Part shown: one piece after another, positions 1 to 13,600 of the stretch | Numbering within the stretch: position 1 is the stretch's first letter | How the letters are laid out: each line of letters opens with the position of its first letter | Assembly (NCBI GenBank): GCA_015657535.1 | Contig: JADHZB010000238.1 | Span: 1-19,350, forward strand | Direction of reading: 5' to 3' | DNA: 19,350 bases | DNA from: Nephromyces sp. MM_2019 | Taxonomy: Eukaryota > Apicomplexa > Aconoidasida > Nephromycida | Made by a program: the position numbers and the translations under genes | Notes under the pieces: generated by a model | The model's database searches: none | Told to the model about the DNA's origin: nothing | Seen by the model: the letters and a program-made list of their open reading frames with translations, nothing else

Positions 1-63
1 ACTACAAATCACACTCAACACACACACTACACACCGCACTCAACACACACACCATCACAGACC

Positions 64-5680
<5,617 letters not shown>

Positions 5681-5931
5681 CTTCACCTAAAGTATGTGTG
5701 TGGAGGGTTGAAAGGGGTAGGAAGAGGTTGTCTGATGAATCGGGGGGTTGGGAGGGTTTGTACTCAGGTGGAGGGGGTGTCGGGGGGTTAAACTCCAGAA
5801 AATGAGATAGGGGAGGTATACTTTGCACTCTCAAACAGAGGGGTGGGGGGTAGTGGTTTAGACTCTAACCTACTCAGATAGCAGCATGCAAGCAATAAGT
5901 GTGCTTATAGTTTAAGCAGCATTTAAACTGC
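5681..5931. promoter_or_regulatory. RUVBL1 5' flank with G-rich tract
   Basis: Immediately upstream of the RUVBL1 start on the minus strand. The plus strand carries clustered G runs (GGGGGG at 5742-5747, GGG at 5750-5752 and 5754-5756, GGGGG at 5773-5777, GGGGGG at 5782-5787, more at 5839-5850). The RUVBL1 5' leader would thus be C-rich, and the plus strand could fold into a G-quadruplex. If the small plus-strand gene downstream is real, this is a shared divergent promoter. No TATA-like element was identified; the promoter role is inferred from position only. Confidence 0.4.
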
Positions 5932-7345
5932 ATGACAGAGACACAGTATGTGTGTGATGGCAACAATAGCTCGATAAATCTTCAGTTTGATACTTCTATG
6001 GATGAAACAGAACATTGTCTCTGCCAAACTGTAGGTGTCTTCTATCTGATAATTATCTATGTCTTCGTATATGCATGCTCTTCTACCTTGGAGTAATCTT
6101 CAGAGCGTAAAATATGCCTGTATATATATTATAAATTGGAGCGTACGGATACTAATCTTCAGAGAGGATATGTTAGAGATTGGAGTGTACGTACACCAAC
6201 CTTCAGAGTGTAAAATTTGCCTATGTATGTTAGAGACTGGAGTGTAAGTACACCAATCTTAAGAGTGTAAAATTTGCCTGTTAGAATTTGGAGGGTACTC
6301 ACACCATCATCTTCTGTGGGAAAGCCTGATGAAAATAGCACACAAAAGGATATTGGACTGCAAGAAGAATAAACAGAAGCTTAAAGCGAGAGAGTTCACA
6401 TATACTTATATCTATGGTTATACTTCTGTCTGTTTGCGCCACAGTAACCGCATCAGCTACTGGACAAGACACCTCATTGAAGAAAACTATGACCATGAAG
6501 ACAAGAAGCAAAGGCGGGGTATGTTAGCCGTGATTCTCCTACATACTGATGGTTATGCCGCATATGGAGGGTTATACTCACACATACACTGCAGAAAGGC
6601 TTTGCCCACAGAGACAGGAAATTTTGCGCAGAGACACATTGGGAAAAGCGACACATTATTAAGATGAAGAGACGATGCAGTCGAAAAAACAATACACATA
6701 CGCCAAGGACAACTACTCACAAGCACACACTGGAGAAAACCACACTACGACACAAACACACCAAGCAAACCCCCACACACACACAAAAAGAAAAATCTCT
6801 ACATAACAAAACCAAGAAAACCTCCAAACACACACATACCAACAAAACCCCTCCTCACACACATGCACAAACAAAACCCATTCCCAAACACATACATCAC
6901 CAAATCCATCCCCACACACACATGAAGAAGCCCCCTCCCCGTCCACAGACACACGAGGAAACCCCTCCCCCCTACACACATCAACCAAAACGCCCATCAC
7001 ACACTAAAATATAACAAAGCTCCAAATTAAGATAAAATCTCACTCAAACATATACAGCAAACCACTAGAGTCAGTATAACCACACACACACACACTAGCT
7101 CACCATCTTCAAAGTGTAAAAACTAGAGTTTATCACAGCCTATTGATCAACGAGGAAATGCAATCTTCACTGATGTTTCCTCCCTCTTCTTCAATTTTGT
7201 AGATTTTTCTACTTTTGAAAGAGTTTATAGGCTGGAAAGTGTGATGAGGGTGTTTACCAGGAAGAGGAAATATGTTCAATATCTTCCCTATGCAGGGGGA
7301 GGAGTGAAGATTACCAAAGGCGATGCTGTGTGCTTCCTGCAGTGA
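5932..7345 (+). CDS. Candidate small split gene, possibly uS15-like ribosomal protein
   Basis: No single open frame reveals this gene; it appears only on splicing. Best exons: 6445-6518 (acceptor GCGCCACAG, donor G|GTATGT), reading NRISYWTRHL then DHEDKKQRR; and 7203-7345 (acceptor CAATTTTGTAG), reading FERVYRLESVMRVF, RKRKYVQYL and ending GDAVCFLQ-stop. They join in phase 1 to give RRDFSTF. A third exon, 5986-6030, fits the phase (KQNIVSAKL) with an ATG at 6002, giving 81 aa. A 14-nt exon at 5932-5945 would make 91 aa but needs a 40-nt intron. The spacing I-x-x-W-T-x-H-L, then DH..RR, then RKRK...YL loosely recalls bacterial or mitochondrial ribosomal protein uS15 (about 89 aa), but there is an insertion and the C-terminus differs. 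Against: one phase-2 intron, not seen in the sure genes, and a CA-rich rather than TG-rich second intron. Function unassigned. Confidence 0.4.
6088..6310. repeat. Degenerate 45-60 bp tandem repeat, about 5 copies
   Basis: Units begin TTGGAGYGTACG and contain CTTCAGAGTGTAAAATTTGCC. Starts are near 6088, 6136, 6180, 6238 and 6288. Two units carry GTGTACGTACACC (6185-6197) and GTGTAAGTACACC (6242-6254). The array sits in the proposed first long intron of the candidate plus-strand gene. Each unit contains a CTTCAG acceptor-like hexamer or a close variant, so it could confuse splice-site prediction. Confidence 0.75.
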
Positions 7346-7383
7346 TAATCACACACACACAGAGACAGAGAGAGTAAGAGGGT

Positions 7384-7497
7384 GAGAGAAATCTGCTTTT
7401 AGCTTCTGTATGCTTCAGCTCTTTTAGAGCATGCCTCAAACACACACACACGCGCACAGCGAGAGATGCCTGCTTTTAGCTTCTCCACGCTTCAGCT
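7384..7497. repeat. 37-bp direct repeat pair, 77 bp apart
   Basis: Copies at 7384-7420 and 7461-7497 share GAGAGA, CTGCTTTTAGCTTCT and GCTTCAGCT blocks, with about six mismatches. They lie just downstream of the candidate plus-strand gene's stop. Confidence 0.8.
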
Positions 7498-7703
7498 TTA
7501 TTTGGGCTTCTATTGTATGCTTAACCATACCTACCGCCTCACACACACACACATTACTCTGTGAAACTCTCAATCTACGGGTAAACACTGGAAACAAGCA
7601 GAAAATCAAATTCTTAACCTTCAATAGGGAAAGAAGCTCTACTTTTCAAACAAAATAGGGTGATGGGTTGTGTAGATACACTAGTGTGAGAAGCGTGTAT
7701 GCG

Positions 7704-7766
7704 CTACAGTGTATGTACACTCCCTTGATAAGTGGGTGCAATACAGTGTATGTACACTCCGTCGAT
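7704..7766. repeat. Paired GTGTATGTACAC elements, 37 bp apart
   Basis: Near-identical blocks reading TACAGTGTATGTACACTCC, with palindrome-like cores at 7709-7720 and 7746-7757. Each is followed within a few bases by GATAA. Part of the dispersed motif family described at 1223-18853. Confidence 0.85.
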
Positions 7767-8579
7767 AAATGCGCCTGTGTTTAACCTTACAAAAAAACTG
7801 TAGAGCATTCTCAACAGTGATACGATACCATCGTTACTGACTAAGCAATGCGATGCTGTATATACACCCGCCTAACACGCTAAAAGAAGCTGGAATTTTC
7901 TGAGCAATAACGTGCGTGTGTTCTGCACACTACCAGAATAGCAACCACAGTGTACACACACTGGTATGAGTAGCAACAAAAGGTAGGTATAAGCTCCGAG
8001 AGCAGCATCAGTACGTGTGTGTGTGCGGCATCAAACCAGTATATCGACGGATTGCCTGCCAAATCAAGTTAGCTAATAAAGCGGGTTGATGCTAACACGC
8101 AGCAAAGACACGTATTTTAGGTAGTTCATCGCACTACAAAGCACACAAATGCATCCGGTCAGTAGAAAAAGGTAGATTACTGTGCATCCACCAAAGTGGA
8201 GCTATACAAACCAATTTGCACACACAAAAATTTGGAGACAGATGAAATTACACACGCAAATAGCTTTACGCACACATGAAGCTATATTACACATGCACAC
8301 CCTGTTACACACACGCCTGTGCATAACCAGTAGCAATACATTGGGGCATGTGCAAGTCTTGCAAGTGAATCAACTTATTTTGAGATAATTCCATCATACA
8401 CACAGAGCACAAATAAGCCTCCATAGACATGCCTCACACATCAAAGATATCTGGATTCGTCAAGCATATACACACACATAGAAATTGACCAAAAAGGCAC
8501 ACACACACTAGGGTTATAACTAGTATCCACGCGCACCCCTTCCTCTTCTAGCACTCACAAATCTCGACACACTAGTGCT

Positions 8580-8583
<4 letters not shown>

Positions 8584-8611
<28 letters not shown>
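8584..8611. repeat. (CA)14 microsatellite
   Basis: Uninterrupted CA dinucleotides in the spacer, within a generally CA-rich plus-strand stretch. Confidence 0.95.
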
Positions 8612-8810
8612 GGGTTCACAAGAGTGCATTCATCATAAGTTGCAGTAAGATTGATAAAATTACAGAGTTCTAAACTGCGTACAATGAGACTCACCTACTT
8701 TTCAGTGTAAACGCAACCTGTAGAGTACAATTACCCCGAAAGCAGAGAAATGATACTAGCGGTGGATTGGTGCATCTATAGCACAGTTTTATGTAAAACT
8801 CGCACACACA

Positions 8811-8965
8811 TTCTAGCAGTGGCTTGTACGCACACACGCTATTATCACTGGCTCGTATGCACACACGCTTATGAGTGGCTCATCTGCAAACTCACCCTGT
8901 TATCAGTAGCTTCTTACGCACGCACACTTTTATAAGCAGCTTCCTACGCACACACTATAGCATCT
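8811..8965. repeat. ~29-bp tandem repeat, 5 copies
   Basis: Units are anchored by AGTGGCTTGTACGCACACAC and variants, starting at 8818, 8847, 8874, 8905 and 8935 (spacing 27-31 bp). The (T)ATTATCA-type spacer before each unit is also partly conserved. The repeat is degenerate, intergenic and non-coding as far as can be seen. Confidence 0.8.
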
Positions 8966-9740
8966 GCTGCAGATATCCACTTGGAGAGGAACTGAAGCGA
9001 GAAGCTCTTCTTCTCCTCTACGTATAAGTAGTGTTTATATACGGGTAATCCGTAGGTGTATTAGGCTTTCCTTGAAACTTGTGTGTATGTAGGCTCCGTG
9101 TGTGCGCTTCACAGGCTGCAACTTGTTATATTTGTGCAACTTCAAAGTGAAGAGCACTGGCAGTGGCACCGCGTGTGTGTTAGAGAGGACCAGTAGGAAA
9201 GCAGGAAGAACACAGGTCTGCGTTTTGGCGCCATCAAATACAAAAATAGTATGCTTTTCATGGATAGTATGTATGTGTATGTGTGTGTGTGATAATGTGG
9301 CCAGAAAAATCCACGTGTGTGCTTGCTCATGTGTGTGCGTGTGCGCGATACTATGACCAGATAATTCAACGTGTGCATATGGCAGTTTGTGTGTGTGATA
9401 TCTTGGCAACTTCAATAAACTGGGTATGTCCGTTAGTTTGTGTAGATATGCGATGCTAACACTAGTAAATTTCCTGCGCTGTCACTCCAGCATTGATACA
9501 CCAAAAGAGACTGATGTGTGTTCTTGAAGAGGAGAATAATGGAGGGGGGTATGGCATTCACAAGCTTAGCCGAGTAAAACCTGCAGTCAGATCCTCAAAC
9601 TTCGCACACACATGTCCAAGCCCACACAGACGCCTACACCCGTACACACATGTAAGCAGTTGGCTCCTGGCCAACTCATAGGCATTGAATACTGCTTACT
9701 AGAGAATTTAAAGGCAGTGATATATGTGTGTGCGTGTGCA

Positions 9741-9960
9741 CGTTGAACCAGGGAAGTAAAGCTCTGTCTCAATGGGAAGATTAGTCAACGGATCCGCAGG
9801 AAGGCTAGGAGATGATAGTCTGTGTGTGTGAGCGTTCGATGAGCTGATTAGGATGCCAGCGCTTAGACGGGCTCTTACGGGTGCATTGGTCAGTTGGATA
9901 GCAGCAGATCGAACGCTGAGTGCGTTTAAGATTATATTCTTAGGTTTCCATGATTCGGAA
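9741..9960. other. Repeat-depleted island open on both strands
   Basis: About 220 bp nearly free of CA/TG runs in an otherwise TG-rich region. The minus strand is open throughout (residues such as NIILNALSVRSAAIQL and LPIETELYFPG). The plus strand from 9831 also reads open (FDELIRMPALRRAL, then SWIAADRTLSAF). An inverted repeat AGCGTTCGAT (9832-9841) / ATCGAACGCT (9908-9917) lies inside. It may be an exon of an unknown gene, but I cannot choose a strand or a family. Confidence 0.3.
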
Positions 9961-9972
9961 TGTACAAGTCTC

Positions 9973-9974
<2 letters not shown>

Positions 9975-10006
<32 letters not shown>
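9975..10006. repeat. (TG)16 microsatellite
   Basis: Uninterrupted TG dinucleotides on the plus strand, bordering the 9741-9960 island. Confidence 0.97.
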
Positions 10007-10007
<1 letters not shown>

Positions 10008-10055
10008 ATGCCGATAGGCGTGTTCATACATACTAGTGAGAACAGGGCATTCAGA

Positions 10056-10132
10056 ACCGGTGTGTGTGCACAGTTGACTGAGTATGCGCATGTGAAAACG
10101 GACTTGTGAGCACCGGTGTGTGCGTGCAGCTT
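10056..10132. repeat. ACCGGTGTGTG direct repeat pair
   Basis: ACCGGTGTGTGTGCACAGTT at 10056-10075 recurs as ACCGGTGTGTGCGTGCAGCT at 10112-10131, a 56-bp offset. Intergenic. Confidence 0.7.
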
Positions 10133-10510
10133 AGTAAGCACAGGATTATTGAGAAATCCTCGTGCGTCCGCAAGCATTGCTATGTGCGTACATATGCACT
10201 GGCAACTTGTGCAGGTAGCATTCACGCATGTGTGCGTAGCCACTCTTAAACATTCACATTGTTCTTAAATAAGTATCCGCACACACACATGCATGCAGAT
10301 GAACACACACACGCATGCAAATTAGCTCGCACATCTTTTTGCAGCTACTTTTTATATTTTTCTGTATAATAGCCGTTCTTTATGTTAAAAGCTTGCTTTA
10401 GGGGCAAACTATGCCGGTGGCAATTAAAGGGGGAGAGTGGATTGTGTGTTGCAGCATCTACCTATTCAAGTAGGCTTAAAATAGAGAACACATCTGTGTG
10501 TTGTTTGGGG

Positions 10511-10589
10511 ACCGAGAGACTCGGTGTGCGTGATGTGTTGCGCCTGAGAGACTCGGTGCACATGCTGCTTTGGATCTGAGAGACTCGGT
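10511..10589 (-). repeat. Three hairpin-forming repeats at 32-bp spacing past SF3B4 stop
   Basis: GAGAGACTCGGT occurs at 10514-10525, 10546-10557 and 10578-10589, exactly 32 bp apart. The first is framed as ACCGAG-AGA-CTCGGT, a perfect 6-bp stem with a 3-nt loop. The others keep only part of the stem. They begin about 58 nt past the SF3B4 stop on its sense strand, so they probably lie in its 3' UTR. A role in transcript processing or stability is inference. Confidence 0.75.
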
Positions 10590-10646
10590 ATGTGTGGGCA
10601 TGGGACTTTGGCTTACAAAGAGCTTACAAACACATGTTTTTCAGTA

Positions 10647-13600
10647 TCAAGCTGAGGGGTTTCCAGGCTTCTTTGGGGGGTGATTCGTTGGGAAGTGGAT
10701 TGGAGGGGGGAATAGGCCTGGTGGTAGCCCACCAGGCAAAGGAGGCATTCCAGGGGGTAAGGCAAATCCTGAGGTAGTGTAAAAACACAATGCTAAAGAA
10801 TCAGCAGTTTTCTTCAAAGCTTAAGTGTGTGCTAAGCTGTAAACGCCTTTAACCAGCAGCGTATGTACACCCGCAATCGCTGCTCTGGGTTATTTATTTG
10901 TGTGCAAAAAAAATTCATAAAATAAGGAATGCAATGGTGTATTCTCTGTGTGCGCATACATCTGTTTTTTTTTGTGTGCATGTGCGTGGGCGTGTGTGTG
11001 TGCGTGCGCATATATGCGAGTGTGCCTATGTAGATGCGTATATATATGTATAGCTGCGTGTAAGTGTTTGCGTGTCTGTAAGTCTATACGCGTGCATGTG
11101 TAAAGGATTCAAGCTAAACGACTTACTAATTCAGATAGTAAGAGCAGCATAGGAAGGCTACAATGTAGGTGTGAGGTTATATATGGTAAAGCAGATTGTG
11201 TGTTGTACTCTAGTTAAAGGGGGTGCAGCCACAAAAACGGGAAACTAAGCTATACACTGCATACAAGACACATATAGCAACTACATGCGAGAAGATCTTC
11301 AGCAGCAATACACACAAACGGAAAAAAATTAGCATTCACTATGTGGATCAGTCACTTGTAATGCTCTGGCTAAAGTGTGTGCGTGTGAAATCAAATTTTT
11401 AGTTTGGCGAGCGCTCTAGCGATTCTTGAATAGGATGAAATACCCACTAAAATTAGCAGCAGAAGCACTGTACATACACCCCTTCTAAAATAGAGAGACA
11501 CTCTCACCGCAGCAGCAGATGCAGTGTACACACACCGCTTCCAACATGCAAACATTTCTAGCAAACAACACACACAACCATACCAGGGCGGCTTCCAGCA
11601 AAGAACATTGGAGGTGGAGGAAGTCCAGGGGGGAGACCTGGGATAGAAGAGGGCATCGGCATGTGGAGGGGGGGGCCTTGCCCTGGAGGCGGCATATCTC
11701 CACCTTTACTAGCACCACCGTCTCCAGCAGCACTAAGAGAACTCTGTAGATAAAGAAGAAGAAGAAGAATAACAGAGGATGAAAGATGAAGATGAAGAGG
11801 AAGAGGAAGAGGAAGATGAAGATGAAGAGGAAGAGGAAGAAGAAGAAGAAGAAGAAGAAGCTTTCAACATCTTCAAATGCAAGCGATGATATGCTTCTTT
11901 AGGAAAATTTTATGAAAAAGCAAGTATCTGCAGAATCTTCAAAGATTTATCATTGAAGTACCGTATATGTCAAAAAGAAAAAAGCTTCCGCGGCAGGCTT
12001 AAACACACACACTAACACATGGAGAGAGGTAAAGAAGCATGCATGTACAAAAAAAGCAGAGGAGGTAGGAAGATATTCACAGATTGCACACATATATATT
12101 CGAACTAGAAGAGACACACACACCAAAGAAAATGATTAGGAACACCTTCTATTGACTTGAAGCCTCTAGAAGTTACACATACATTTATATTTGCCACCTA
12201 ATTCGAACACCTGAACCGTCGACGGTGAGACTCACACACAGTGTGAAGCTCATAGTATCAAAAATGCACTACATGGGATACACATCACATTATACACACT
12301 GTATCTTGCAGATGGTGCACACACACACGATATCATAGATCTTATACCAGACACACCACGTCATGAAGATAGCAGCGCACGCACTAAATTACGCAAACTA
12401 AGTCACACACTCCGCATCACACACACGTTAAGTCACACTCACTCTACATCTCACACACATTAAGCCACAAACACACGGTACACCTCACACGCACACTACT
12501 CACACAGACTACACCATAGACACACACACAACACCACACACACAGGAAGCGCTATAAAAACGGGCAACTACAGCAAAAGACTAATCCACATACTCTCTGG
12601 GAGGCTGCTGCAGATACATGAGGCCCCCCAGTTGAAGGCTGTAGGGGAGTCATTCCAGGGGGGGGCATACTCATTCCCTTGGGGGGAAGCTGAGATGAAC
12701 GGGGGGGTACGCCAACAGGGTGATGGAGCGGGGGGGTTGACAAGGGAGCACTAGCAAATGAGTGAGCTTCTCGCTCTCCTCCTACTGGCTGTTGAAGAGG
12801 GGAGCGGAAGGAAGGGGGGGGAGCAACTCCCCCAGGAAAAGAAGGTATACTCGGCCGAGTCCCCAACCCCCCTAGCCCCTCAGGAGCAGCCCCAGTCTCC
12901 CCACCTTGACCAGGAGGTAGTATAGGATTCAGATTCAGGCCTGGAAGAGGGGAGCGAAGAAGGGCCTTGAGTGGGGGGTGGAGTGGAGGGTGGAGTGTGG
13001 GGTGGGAGTGGGGGTTAAAGAGGGGTGTGGAGGCCATAATAGAGAAGATGACGCAAAACATGACACGCAACACCCACACACATTAACTCTAACAAAACTT
13101 CCAGCCTAAGAACTTAGTTCTACTCCTACACTAAACGAAGGCATCAGAGAGTTCATATACCGAATGTACAACGGATCGGATTACCTAACAAACTGCAGTC
13201 AAGCAATCTATTCTGCACACACAAGGACCACACATTATCACACCACACACATAGCCGAAGAAAACACGCAAGCGCTACTGTACAAAAGCTAAACTCTAAG
13301 AGGATCACGCAGCAGCACACAAAAAACCAGAAGCAAATCACACAAGCCGATCAAGCCAAACACGCACACACGCACATCAACATCATCTCTAGCACCAGAG
13401 CAGAAAACTACTCTGGGCATCTTTTTTATAGTGCAAAGACGGTGTATGTACACTCCTTCACTCACACTAAAGCCTACCAGGAGGGACTGAGGTAGCCTCT
13501 CTAGTGAGGGGGTTAGGAACCCCCACAAAGTTCATGCCGGGAGGTTTGATTTTGTCAGAAGGCCTGTTTGCTGCTATAAGCCGCTCCGCAGCACTTCCGT

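Larger units (their letters stand above)
7346..10646. other. Spacer between candidate gene and SF3B4 stop
   Basis: No confident gene. It holds CA-rich DNA (about 8180-8960 on the plus strand), then TG-rich DNA (about 9060-10320), several degenerate tandem repeats listed separately, and repeat-depleted islands at about 7560-7670, 9480-9600 and 9740-9960. The last is open on both strands. The SF3B4 3' UTR must occupy part of the right end. No tRNA or rRNA was recognised. Confidence 0.6.

Noticed and set aside
6059..6247. Exon through the tandem repeat ending at GGAGT|GTAAGT and joining 6445
   Set aside because: Phase would fit, but it would place a degenerate DNA repeat in the protein and give a Cys-rich peptide with no family match. 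The alternative exon 5986-6030 leaves the repeat intronic.
6088..6310. CRISPR array
   Set aside because: Units are degenerate tandem repeats without constant repeats separated by unique spacers, in an intron-rich eukaryotic genome with no cas genes.
6664..7014. Plus-strand frame of 116 codons rich in His, Thr, Pro and Lys
   Set aside because: It is a translation of CA-rich simple sequence inside the proposed intron of the candidate plus-strand gene, with no complexity beyond the repeat.
9102..9415. Overlapping open frames on both strands (84-126 codons)
   Set aside because: Their residues are mostly Cys/Val or His/Thr from TG/CA runs; no family signature or splice context.
9832..9917. tRNA gene suggested by a TTCGAT core and inverted repeat
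   Set aside because: No cloverleaf, acceptor stem or A/B box arrangement can be fitted around it.
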